From: Sphingobacterium oryzagri
GTDB taxonomy: Bacteria > Bacteroidota > Bacteroidia > Sphingobacteriales > Sphingobacteriaceae
Reading direction: 5' to 3'
Length of the DNA stretch: 64,000 nt
NCBI RefSeq assembly: GCF_028736175.1
Contig: NZ_CP117880.1
Location: 4,960,001 to 5,024,000 of the forward strand
The position numbers and the translations under genes were made by a program. Below the pieces are notes generated by a model, which had not been told where the DNA came from, searched no databases, and worked only from the letters and a program-made list of their open reading frames with translations. Of the stretch, positions 52,682 through 61,701 are shown in pieces; the first letter of the stretch is position 1, and each line of letters opens with the position of its first letter.

Positions 52682-53582
52682 ACGATAGATCATCAAGAGA
52701 GTAACGAAATAATTTTTTTTGGTCAGTTAATCGAACACGTAATGTATAGCAATAATAAAAAAACATTATCATCAAAAAACATTTTGATTAAAAGCAAACG
52801 TTTGCACGAGTTACGAAAACGTTTTCAATCGTCTATTTTCAAAATAAAATAAACAATTAACTATTAAAACGACCAAAGAGAACCCAACATTTCGTCTTGG
52901 ATGGGTAGGTTTTCCTACATAGCAATCAACGGATTGCCGACCAGTGTCTCGTAAGTAGGTGTCATAATACTTGCGACATGATGAAAAACCAATCTACTCT
53001 TGAAAAAATAAAGTTTTCGCCCATTTCAAGCGCATAGTTTATGCCCTGCCGATGTAAATGGGTACACATCTACTCCGTATAACTAACCAATCTTACGCAA
53101 GCAAAACCACATCGCAACCGTAAACGATAAAACATATTTTAATTGCCAAGAAACTTATCATATGATTAGTTTTATTTTTCTTTCACATTTTCGTCTGTTA
53201 GTACCAGCATATCAAAATACATCATGCCATGAACGGTATAAGCCAAAAGAGGTGGAAATTGATGAATAGCATTTTTAGTAACGATGACGAGTCTGCTGTG
53301 CGCGTGGAAACGGTGGTCAGTTATGCTAAGAACGATCTGTTATAAAAACTAACGGAGTATTAGCTCAACTCTGTAAAAGCAGCGAGAGCAACGCTTGTAT
53401 TATCCAAATTGTTTAACAGCGCGGAGCTTAGCTCCGTAGTGGATCTACATGAACAGAAGAACGCTTGATGAAGCCTAAAAAAACCGAACAAACGTTATTG
53501 TTACATTTATAAAACCTGATTTATTCTATATTTAAAAAACAGTTAATAAACCATGCAAACATGCTATAAAAATTTTTTAAGA
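52682..53582. other. Divergent control region between the SusCD operon and the lyase gene
   Basis: It contains operator-like site C (52794-52826) facing the operon. Near the lyase is a 15-bp palindromic hairpin, CGGAGCT-T-AGCTCCG (53422-53436), and a half site CAAACGTT at about 53489. A 38-codon frame at 53229-53345 has no recognisable product and is not called. The rest is AT-rich. Confidence 0.4.
52794..52826 (-). promoter_or_regulatory. Operator-like motif, site C (two full palindromes)
   Basis: GCAAACGTTTGC (52794-52805) and GAAAACGTTTTC (52815-52826) are both perfect 12-bp palindromes with centres 21 bp apart, two DNA turns. This is the strongest of three copies of CGTTTTCG-N9-CAAACG. 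It lies about 115 bp upstream of the first gene of the SusCD operon. CG-centred palindromes of this kind are typical of LacI-family regulators. Confidence 0.6.
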
Positions 53583-55151
53583 ATGAAAAAATCGTATAAA
53601 AAAATATCCCTATTCATCGTTTTTCTCGCCATTTGTTATTTAACCGAACATACGCAAGCACAAATTGATGTTACAAAAAACCGTATGGCAGAGCGCGGCC
53701 AGATTCCACCACATCCACCGCGTCTTCCAGAGGGTGCAATACCAGCATTCCCTGGTGCTTGGGGCGGCGGCATGTTTACGACAGGCGGGCGTGGCGGAAA
53801 AGTTATTGCGGTTACCAACTTGCAAGATAGCGGTCCCGGCAGCTTGCGTGCAGCGCTGGAAACAGCAGGCGCACGTATCGTTATTTTTCGCGTTGCAGGC
53901 ACCATCAAAATTAATGGCGATCTCCATATCAATCATCCAGACATCACCATTGCGGGACAATCGGCTCCGGGCGACGGTATTTGCATCGCGGGCACGCTTA
54001 ACATTAATACACACAACGTCATCATTCGTCACTTGCGCGTTCGGCGCGGTGTACCTACCGGAGGACAGGGCGATGATAATATCGGTGGAAATCCGTATCA
54101 TCACATTATTATTGACCACTGTTCGACGAGTTGGGGCATGGACGAAAATATTTCCCTCTACCGTCATATGCGTCCATCGTTGGATGGATCAACGCAGATT
54201 AAAGATCCGGCAGAGCATATTACCATTCAGTGGACAATTTCCAGCGAAGCACTTGATGCTAAAGGCCATGCATTTGGTGGTACCTGGGGAGGCAATCCAT
54301 CAACCTTTCATCACAACCTGTTTGCCAGCAACACGGCGCGCAATCCATCTATCGGGATGTCGGGCGCATTCGATTTTCGATACAATGTGGTATTCAACTG
54401 GCGCCATAGATCAATCGATGGTGGTGATGAAACATCGACGATCAATCTTATTAACAATTATTTTAAACCAGGACCGGCCACCAATGCCAACATGCGCTCG
54501 GTATTTGCCCGAATTGAAGAGCGGAGCATGTACTCGCCTGGCAGCGCTTGGGCTGCGGGCGACTGGTATCCGAAAGAAAACAACCGACCCGGAAAATGGT
54601 ATGTTGCCGGAAATGTGCTGCACGAAAACAGCGAAGTAAGCCAAAATAACTGGTTGGGCATGCGTATGAAAGATCGCCAACCGGCAGATAAAGAAAACGC
54701 AGGAGAACAGCTCAACCTCGCGCGGGTAAATACGCCGTTCGAAGGTTGGCCTGTAGCGCCACATCAACAGGCAGAAGAGGTTTTCACTGCCGTGATGGCA
54801 AAAGCCGGAGCCACGCTTCCTAAAAGGGACGTCGTGGATCAACGCGTCGTAAACATGGTACGCACCGGAAAGACCTTGACGGAAACCGGCATTATCAAAT
54901 CTGTCGATGAAGTAGGTGGTTATCCTGAACTTCGCTTTTCAGCCAATGAGCTTCCTGTCGACAGCGATGGCGATGGTATGCCCGATGCTTGGGAAATCAA
55001 GCATCAACTTGATCCAAATAACGCGGCAGATGCCATAGTAGACAGCGATGGTGACGGATATACCAATATTGAAGAATACCTAAACGGCACCAATCCTAAC
55101 GAAAAAATAGACTATCGGAACTTGGGCAATAATGTGGATACGATTAGTTAG
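53583..55151 (+). CDS. Pectate-lyase-like polysaccharide lyase (PL1-like)
   Basis: A 522-residue exported enzyme with signal peptide MKKSYKKISLFIVFLAICYL ending TQAQ. The right-handed beta-helix starts FPGAWGGGMFTTGGRGGKVI and SGPGSLRAALETAGARIVIF, then shows the pectate-lyase pattern TIAGQSAPGDGICIAG, VIIRHLRVRRG, IIIDHCSTSWGMDENISLY and FHHNLFASNTARNPS. The C-terminus has Ca-binding DSDGDG repeats (DSDGDGMPDAWEIKHQLDP, DSDGDGYTNIEEYLNGTNP). It probably cleaves polygalacturonate by beta-elimination outside the cytoplasm. It lies divergent from the SusCD operon, which would import the products. The ATG 10 codons upstream would not improve the signal. Confidence 0.9.
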   Translation: MKKSYKKISLFIVFLAICYLTEHTQAQIDVTKNRMAERGQIPPHPPRLPEGAIPAFPGAWGGGMFTTGGRGGKVIAVTNLQDSGPGSLRAALETAGARIVIFRVAGTIKINGDLHINHPDITIAGQSAPGDGICIAGTLNINTHNVIIRHLRVRRGVPTGGQGDDNIGGNPYHHIIIDHCSTSWGMDENISLYRHMRPSLDGSTQIKDPAEHITIQWTISSEALDAKGHAFGGTWGGNPSTFHHNLFASNTARNPSIGMSGAFDFRYNVVFNWRHRSIDGGDETSTINLINNYFKPGPATNANMRSVFARIEERSMYSPGSAWAAGDWYPKENNRPGKWYVAGNVLHENSEVSQNNWLGMRMKDRQPADKENAGEQLNLARVNTPFEGWPVAPHQQAEEVFTAVMAKAGATLPKRDVVDQRVVNMVRTGKTLTETGIIKSVDEVGGYPELRFSANELPVDSDGDGMPDAWEIKHQLDPNNAADAIVDSDGDGYTNIEEYLNGTNPNEKIDYRNLGNNVDTIS

Positions 55152-55165
55152 CGATGCATTCCAGT

Positions 55166-55206
55166 AAAAGTGTGTTTAGCCATTTGTGTTGCTAAACACA
55201 CTTTTT
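55166..55206 (+). terminator. Terminator of the lyase gene
   Basis: AAAAGTGTGTTTAGC pairs perfectly with GCTAAACACACTTTT over a 10-nt loop, ending in TTTTT. It lies 15 bp past the stop. Confidence 0.92.
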
Positions 55207-55410
55207 CGCTTTTGAACAACCGAAATTAATCGTATGCTATAGCTGCATTTGAGTCGCATAATTTCATAAGCACATTGTGCTCCATCGATCCACTTTGCGA
55301 TGTTCTTCCATGAAATATTTAAAATTAAACACACCACAATTTGATTTTATCTGTTGATTTTTTTGTAAAAAATTTTTCCTGCAATTAACAGCCGTTTAAT
55401 ATAGGCGTGG

Positions 55411-55418
55411 TAAATTTG
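55411..55418 (+). promoter_or_regulatory. -7 box for the AraC-type regulator
   Basis: TAAATTTG matches TAnnTTTG, 22 nt before the ATG at 55441. No clear -33 box is seen. Confidence 0.45.
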
Positions 55419-55440
55419 GTTTAATTGAAGATAAAACCGT

Positions 55441-56550
55441 ATGCTACCATTTTTGATACTCGATTTTTTTCAAATCGTTGCTTTTGCCGCTGTTTTGTTG
55501 AGATTTCGACAGCGAACGCCTGTGGATAGCTACCTGACATTGATCATGCTGGGGGGAGCTTTGGCTATGCTATCCAAAATTGTATTGTTTCTGAGGGCGC
55601 CTAACCCCGATTTCGTGCTGACCATATCCTCCACGCTATCTTTTTGCGCCATGTCACATCTGTTTATATACGAGGTTATCACAGAGAAGCCCGTCAAAAA
55701 GTGGCTTTTTGGGCTATTTATTAGTCCTTTTGTGTTAAGTGTATTCCTTTTCATTATCGCGCTAATCCATATCAATAATCCTGTTGAGATAGCTTGGTGG
55801 CGCCTTTTTGGTAAAGATATCCGCTTATCCTCCCTCATTGTCCATTTATTTTTGGATCTGTTTATTATCGTGAAATACCACAGTAGCGCGCACAAATGGG
55901 TTAAAAATATAAACGGAGGCATTATCATTTATTTTGTGATACACAAGATGCTTCTTATCGGAATAATGACACTGCCGCCTCATTTAGTTCCGATTGAAAA
56001 CATGACGGTTTATATTGGTTTGCTGTCTATGCCAGCCTTGTTAGCCATCACCGTTTACTACAAGGTGCTGCTAAACAGCTATCGAAAATCGAAGGAACTC
56101 GAAAAAACAATTGCCAACTTCGTTCAAAATACCGAGGCAAAAAGTACCAACAAGAAATATGTTAAATCCAATCCGAATGATACGAGGTACAAAGTGTTGG
56201 CAGATAAGATGCAAACCTATCTGACGCATGATAAGCCTTATTTGGATATGGATTTTTCCGCAGCAAATTTGGCAGATACATTTGAAATTACGCAACATGA
56301 CCTGTCCCTTATCCTTAATCATCACCTAAACTGTTCATTTTACGAATACATCAATACGTTTCGTATACAGTATTACATAGAAAATATCTACCGGGTAAAA
56401 AATGGTGAATTAACGATATTGACATTAGCGTATGAAGCCGGATTTAGTGCTAAGTCGACATTCAATAAATACTTTAAGCAGGTCACGGGATTCTCGCCTA
56501 CTGTCTACTTAGATCATGCTCATGCGTCGGATGCATCGGTATCTTTGTAA
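55441..56550 (+). CDS. Membrane-anchored AraC family regulator
   Basis: A 369-residue protein. The N-terminal 215 residues form about seven hydrophobic helices (LPFLILDFFQIVAFAAVLL, LTLIMLGGALAMLSKIVLF, WLFGLFISPFVLSVFLFII and further ones). A basic linker (NTEAKSTNKKYVKSNPND) leads to the C-terminal AraC DNA-binding domain: YLDMDFSAANLADTFEITQH, LNHHLNCSFYEYINTFRIQY, ILTLAYEAGFSAKSTFNKYF and KQVTGFSPTVY. It probably senses a signal at the inner membrane. It lies just upstream of a SusCD-phosphatase operon in the same direction, the likely target. Confidence 0.9.
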   Translation: MLPFLILDFFQIVAFAAVLLRFRQRTPVDSYLTLIMLGGALAMLSKIVLFLRAPNPDFVLTISSTLSFCAMSHLFIYEVITEKPVKKWLFGLFISPFVLSVFLFIIALIHINNPVEIAWWRLFGKDIRLSSLIVHLFLDLFIIVKYHSSAHKWVKNINGGIIIYFVIHKMLLIGIMTLPPHLVPIENMTVYIGLLSMPALLAITVYYKVLLNSYRKSKELEKTIANFVQNTEAKSTNKKYVKSNPNDTRYKVLADKMQTYLTHDKPYLDMDFSAANLADTFEITQHDLSLILNHHLNCSFYEYINTFRIQYYIENIYRVKNGELTILTLAYEAGFSAKSTFNKYFKQVTGFSPTVYLDHAHASDASVSL

Positions 56551-56713
56551 CCTGTTAATAGTCTGTTAACAAAATGGTCACACAAATTAAATACACAACA
56601 AACCACTGTATATCAGCGTTTTAAAAACCAAACCGCGCTGTCTATCGTCTTAACCAATTGGCTCGGTCGCAGCGTTGAGCATGAAATAGTTGTTTTGGGC
56701 ATCAAAAAAAAGT

Positions 56714-59700
56714 ATGATGAAACCAAAAGGATTATTAACGAAAAAACGCTGTTGCTGGCTTTTGCTTCTCTTACTGATGAGCAATTTCCAACTTGTCAGC
56801 GCACAAACATTTCAGCTCAAAGGAAAAGTTGTTGATGAGTATGACAACCCGATAAGCGGAGCCACAATAATCGATTTTTCTACCAAGCGCAATACGGCTA
56901 GTGGTGCTGCAGGCGAATTTTCGCTCGTTGTTCAAGATAGCACGGTAATCAGCGTAAAAGCATTGGGCTACGTGTCGCAAACCGTCGACGTAAAGCACGC
57001 CCAAATCACGGTGCGTATGATCGCTGAAGAAAATCAGCTCGGTGAAGTGGTCGTCACGGCTATGGGGATCAAGCGTGAAGCGAAAAAACTTGGTTATTCC
57101 ATTCAGGAAGTAAAAGGAGACGAAGTAAACAAAGTAAGGGACGCCAACCCCATGAACGCCATGGCCGGAAAGGTAGCAGGTCTTACCGTTGGCGCCAGTA
57201 CAGAAATGCTGGGGCGTCCGGAGATTGTTCTTCGCGGAAGTAAAGATCTTTTATTTGTTGTCGATGGGATACCTATTAATTCGGACACCTGGAATATCAG
57301 TCCGGATGATATTGAAAGTTATTCGATCTTGAAGGGACCAAATGCCGCTGCGCTTTACGGTTCGCGCGGTATAAACGGGGCAATCGTGATGACCACAAAA
57401 AAGGGAAAGGCTTCAAATCTATCTGGAAATGCCTGGAGCATAGACTTTAACAGTACTAATCAGCTGGAAAACAGCTTTATCGTGCTTCCTGAAAGTCAGT
57501 CTGAATATGGTAGGGGAACTGGTTTTGTGTATGCATATGGCAATCGGCTGTATGACAATAACCAGCGTTTACCGACTTGGGGACCCAAGCTCGAAGGCCA
57601 GTTAATACAGCAGTACGATAGTCCTTGGGATGAGGCAACGCAAACACGCGGCACCAGCCCATGGATATCCCGCGGCGCAAAAAACTACGAAAATTTTGTT
57701 CAAACGGGCTTATTGTCTACTAACAATCTGGCATTTTCAAGGGCTGGCGAGGAGTATGACATGCGTATTTCCTATTCACACACGTATCAAAAAGGCATCT
57801 ACCCGAATACGAAGTTTAATAGCGATAACTTCAACATCAATTCGGGATTTGATATTACCAGTAAACTACGCGTTGACGGTAATTTAAATCTCAATTTACA
57901 ATACACGCCGAATATACCCGATGTGAGTTACGGGCCAAACAGCTATGCCTATCTTTTCAGGGTGTATGGATCTGCAGATTTTGATGTGAGAGATCTGGAA
58001 GATATCTATCGCGGTCCGCAAGGTATCCCAGATCAAATGCAATACGCCCATGAATATGGTCGTGTAAACAGCCCTTGGTTTATGGCCAAGGAATGGTTGA
58101 GAGGACACGACAAAACAGACATTTATGGAAATTTGAATCTGACCTACAAAATTAATGACGATATACGCCTGTTAGCCCGTACGCAGATCACCACCTGGCA
58201 GCAGCTGCGTTCGGAAAAAGTTCCGCCTTCGACAAACCTTAATGGCTATGTGCAATGGTATTCCTTTGGTTGGTTTGGTGATTACCGAGAAGATCAGCGT
58301 CGATTGTTTGAGAATAATACCGATGTGACTCTTAATTTCGACAAAAAGATAGGCGATTGGTCGGTTTCGGCACTAGCTGGTGGTGCACTTCGCACATTCA
58401 GTTTCCATTCCAACTGGACGACTACACGCGGCTTGGTAATTCCTAAGTTATACAACTTTTCGAACTCCAAAAATGCGGTACTCGATTACAATTATAATGC
58501 AAATATGCTGGTATACAGCGGATTTTATTCATTTGATCTTGGTTATAAAACCTATATTAACCTTAATACGACCGGCCGCGTGGACAACCTATCTACGCTT
58601 CCTAAAAACAATAATACCTTTTTCTATCCGTCGGTATCTTTGAGTACCGTGCTGAATGACTATATCGATATGCCCAAGGCGATCAATATGCTTAAACTAA
58701 GAACATCGATTGCGGAAGTAAAAGGCGGGTTAACTTCACCAACAATTAAATCAGCAATAACGGCCATTACCGGCGTAGACCTCACTTCGCCAGGCAGAGG
58801 TGTATTGGGCTATGGTCAAGATTTACAAACGGTCTACGACGGGCCGAGTTATGCAAATCAGGATGCTTACACCGTTTTCAGTCACTATGGTGGTATTCCT
58901 GCTGTTGATTTTTCGAATACTATTGCTAACCCGAATCTAAAACCATACAGCAGGCTCTCTTATGAAGCGGGTGTAGATCTTCTTATGCTGAACGGCCGTT
59001 TCGGTTTAGATGCGACGTATTTTCGGACAATCAATGGCCCGCAGATTTACGCACTTCATGTGGCTCCATCTACCGGCTATGATAGCCGCAACATCAATGG
59101 CATAACGACATTAAATCAAGGTTTTGAAATAGCCGTTCATGCCGTACCGATAAAAAAACAACATTTCACCTGGGATATTAAAGTCAATTGGAGCACATTT
59201 AGAGAAACGTTAAAAGCGATTTACGCGGGTGAAGACGTGCTCACGATGAATGGTCACAACTATGTTGTGGGCGAACGATTAGATGCTGTATATGGCAAAA
59301 AACTAGCGCGTGATGGTGAAGGAAACATCATTCATCGTGCTGGCTTACTTTATCCTACACCAACGGGTATTTCTCAAAACGGTCTTCTGGGTCATCTCAA
59401 TCCAGATTTTACCTTCGGTATTTACAATAATTTTCGATACAAGACTTGGTCACTTGGGTTCCAGTTTGATGGTCGAATTGGTGGTTCCATCTTCGACTTC
59501 GCATATGCACAAGCGATGAATGCAGGAACGGCGATAGAAACTGTTCAGGGAGCCATGGGCGAAGCACGCAACAAAGAATGGGAATCGCTACGAGATAACG
59601 GGAAAGTTGAACCGCATTATGTGGGACAAGGTGTTAAGATTGTAGCAGGCACACCCATTTTCGAACAGGGCGAGATCGTCAATATGCAAGATTTAACGTT

Positions 59701-60052
59701 TGCGCCAAACGATGTGCCAGTATCGCTACAAAGTTATATTACAGGTTCAAACGGGCTATCAGGAAATACGGAATATTTTATGATTGATCGCTCATTTGCC
59801 AAGCTGCGGGAAGTTAGCATTAGCTACTCACTACCGACAAAGTTACTTGGCAAAGGTGTTATCCGAGCGGCCAGCTTTTCTATTGTAGGAAGAAACCTCT
59901 TGTACTTTGCCGCGCGCAAGGATATGGATCTTGACAGCTTTGCCTCAGGTTTTAACTCGTCAGATCGCACCGCATCTGGTTCACAGGGAAGCGTCGGACT
60001 ACAAAGCGCCGTTCCTCGTCGTTTCGGTTTTAACATCAATCTCAGTTTTTAA
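56714..60052 (+). CDS. SusC/RagA family outer membrane transporter (phosphatase locus)
   Basis: A 1112-residue TonB-linked transporter. The signal region is CCWLLLLLLMSNFQLVSAQ. The carboxypeptidase-regulatory-like domain (LKGKVVDEYDNPISGATIID) comes next, then LGEVVVTAMGIKREAKKLGY leading into the plug (DANPMNAMAGKVAGLTVGAS, IVLRGSKDLLFVVDGIPI, YSILKGPNAAALYGSRGING). The MGIKREAKKLGYS form marks the SusC branch usually paired with SusD-like_2 lipoproteins, which is what follows. The ATG at 56714 (or 56717) is preferred over TTG 56690. The next gene starts 18 bp after the stop. Confidence 0.94.
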   Translation: MMKPKGLLTKKRCCWLLLLLLMSNFQLVSAQTFQLKGKVVDEYDNPISGATIIDFSTKRNTASGAAGEFSLVVQDSTVISVKALGYVSQTVDVKHAQITVRMIAEENQLGEVVVTAMGIKREAKKLGYSIQEVKGDEVNKVRDANPMNAMAGKVAGLTVGASTEMLGRPEIVLRGSKDLLFVVDGIPINSDTWNISPDDIESYSILKGPNAAALYGSRGINGAIVMTTKKGKASNLSGNAWSIDFNSTNQLENSFIVLPESQSEYGRGTGFVYAYGNRLYDNNQRLPTWGPKLEGQLIQQYDSPWDEATQTRGTSPWISRGAKNYENFVQTGLLSTNNLAFSRAGEEYDMRISYSHTYQKGIYPNTKFNSDNFNINSGFDITSKLRVDGNLNLNLQYTPNIPDVSYGPNSYAYLFRVYGSADFDVRDLEDIYRGPQGIPDQMQYAHEYGRVNSPWFMAKEWLRGHDKTDIYGNLNLTYKINDDIRLLARTQITTWQQLRSEKVPPSTNLNGYVQWYSFGWFGDYREDQRRLFENNTDVTLNFDKKIGDWSVSALAGGALRTFSFHSNWTTTRGLVIPKLYNFSNSKNAVLDYNYNANMLVYSGFYSFDLGYKTYINLNTTGRVDNLSTLPKNNNTFFYPSVSLSTVLNDYIDMPKAINMLKLRTSIAEVKGGLTSPTIKSAITAITGVDLTSPGRGVLGYGQDLQTVYDGPSYANQDAYTVFSHYGGIPAVDFSNTIANPNLKPYSRLSYEAGVDLLMLNGRFGLDATYFRTINGPQIYALHVAPSTGYDSRNINGITTLNQGFEIAVHAVPIKKQHFTWDIKVNWSTFRETLKAIYAGEDVLTMNGHNYVVGERLDAVYGKKLARDGEGNIIHRAGLLYPTPTGISQNGLLGHLNPDFTFGIYNNFRYKTWSLGFQFDGRIGGSIFDFAYAQAMNAGTAIETVQGAMGEARNKEWESLRDNGKVEPHYVGQGVKIVAGTPIFEQGEIVNMQDLTFAPNDVPVSLQSYITGSNGLSGNTEYFMIDRSFAKLREVSISYSLPTKLLGKGVIRAASFSIVGRNLLYFAARKDMDLDSFASGFNSSDRTASGSQGSVGLQSAVPRRFGFNINLSF

Positions 60053-60070
60053 TTTACCCCATTGTTTGAT

Positions 60071-61687
60071 ATGAATTTTAAAATAAAATTTGCGGCCATC
60101 GTATTCGTATTAGGGAATACGATACTCATTAACGGATGTAAAGACGGAGACCTGCTAACGAATCCAAATGCCTCCACACGAGCAACCCCTTCACTGGTGC
60201 TGAATAACTTAACATCTAATTTAGTCATGGCGGAGGAGAAGCCCTTTGCAGGGGCTCATAGAATCAATCAATATTTGGTATCCAATACGTCTTACTATTG
60301 GGGCACGAATTTTTACAACTGGACGAATACGACGCACCGCTATGATATTTTACGGTATGCCGTAAAACTAGAAGAGGAAGCTACCCGACAGTATGGTTCC
60401 TCCGAGAATGTGTATTTGGGATTGGCCAAGTTTTTTCGTGCTTATTCCGGTATTTGGCTTTCGCAGCGCGTTGGCGATATCCCGTTTCAGGAAGCTGGAG
60501 ACCCGGAAAACTTAACACCGAAATTTGATAGCCAGAAAGAGGTTTATCTTGCAGCTTTGGCTTACTTGGAAGATGCAAACACTATTTTCTCGAATCTTAT
60601 CGCACGAAATATGATTTCTGCCAATACCCTGCTCGACGAGCAGGGCGATATTTTCAGGCTAACCAACGGTCAATGGCAGAAAGTTATAAATGCGTTTCGT
60701 CTTCGTATTCTTGTCAGTTTGAGTAAAAGAGCTGGAGATAACCCCGATTTAGAAGTCGCCCAAAAAATTGCATCGATCTTGGCTGACCGTCAAAAAAATC
60801 CGTTAATGGAAAATAATACGGACAATATGGTTTACCGATTTAACCAGTCTTATAATCCATACCCTGCGTTTAACAGTCGGCCGTATTCCTATGGAATCCA
60901 TATTTCAAAGACCTTATTAGATCTGACGACGCTTACACAAGATCCCCGCACATTTGTGTTTGCTACGCCTGCCCCGGCGCAATACAACAGGCTTAATGGA
61001 AAAGCTGTCAATGATTTCTCTGCTTATGTCGGAGCAAGCACCAATGAGACGCAAGCGGTTTTGTTTGCACAAACAGATACGCGCGGAGGTTCTACAGCGG
61101 AAGATCGGGGAGCCTATTCGTACATCAATAATCGGCGCTATTTTGGATCGCAAGATGGATCGACCACAGAACATTATATTTTATTCAGTTACGCAGAAAT
61201 GTGCTTCAATATTGCAGAAGCAATCCACCGAAAATGGACACCGGGCAATGCCGAAGAATGTTATCTCAAAGGTATCCATGCCTCGCTACAGGTTTACGGT
61301 TTACAACACGGCGCGCAATGGACCGTCGGCGATCGCTTAGGTCAGGAGCTTGGTAAGGTGACGATAGATATCAATAGCTTTTTAGCGCATCCCGAGGTAA
61401 AATACAAAGGAAGCAACGAGCAAGGCCTAAAGCAGATCATTTCGCAGAAGTACATTGCGTTCTTTTGCCAGTCAGGATACGAAGCCTTTTACAACTGGCT
61501 ACGAACAGGTTACCCAGAGTTTCAGCAAGGCGGGCCAGGTATTGGAACGGCCGACAACCAGATCGTTCGCCGCTGGATGTATCCTGAAGACGAAATATCA
61601 TACAATCACCTCAATTACGTAGACGCGATCAGTCGTCAATACAATGGAAAGGATATAACAACAGTATCAACATGGTTATTTAAATAA
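60071..61687 (+). CDS. SusD/RagB-like nutrient-binding lipoprotein, SusD-like_2 type
   Basis: A 538-residue lipoprotein (MNFKIKFAAIVFVLGNTILI, lipobox INGC). It belongs to the SusD-like_2 branch: DLLTNPNASTRATPSLVLNN near the start, YLGLAKFFRAYSGIWLSQRV with GDIPFQEAGDP, LFSYAEMCFNIAEAIHRKW, and IISQKYIAFFCQSGYEAFYN with WLRTGYPEF. It is the ligand-binding partner of the SusC gene before it. An in-frame TTG at 60062 is a less likely start. It is followed 14 bp later by the phosphatase gene. Confidence 0.92.
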   Translation: MNFKIKFAAIVFVLGNTILINGCKDGDLLTNPNASTRATPSLVLNNLTSNLVMAEEKPFAGAHRINQYLVSNTSYYWGTNFYNWTNTTHRYDILRYAVKLEEEATRQYGSSENVYLGLAKFFRAYSGIWLSQRVGDIPFQEAGDPENLTPKFDSQKEVYLAALAYLEDANTIFSNLIARNMISANTLLDEQGDIFRLTNGQWQKVINAFRLRILVSLSKRAGDNPDLEVAQKIASILADRQKNPLMENNTDNMVYRFNQSYNPYPAFNSRPYSYGIHISKTLLDLTTLTQDPRTFVFATPAPAQYNRLNGKAVNDFSAYVGASTNETQAVLFAQTDTRGGSTAEDRGAYSYINNRRYFGSQDGSTTEHYILFSYAEMCFNIAEAIHRKWTPGNAEECYLKGIHASLQVYGLQHGAQWTVGDRLGQELGKVTIDINSFLAHPEVKYKGSNEQGLKQIISQKYIAFFCQSGYEAFYNWLRTGYPEFQQGGPGIGTADNQIVRRWMYPEDEISYNHLNYVDAISRQYNGKDITTVSTWLFK

Positions 61688-61701
61688 AAAACAGCTTAAA
61701 A

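Noticed and set aside
53229-53345. 38-codon frame in the divergent control region
   Set aside because: No recognised product and no promoter. It could be a tiny gene or a remnant, but cannot be supported.
53665-54639. 324-codon plus-strand frame
   Set aside because: It overlaps the pectate-lyase-like gene in another frame and has no domain features.
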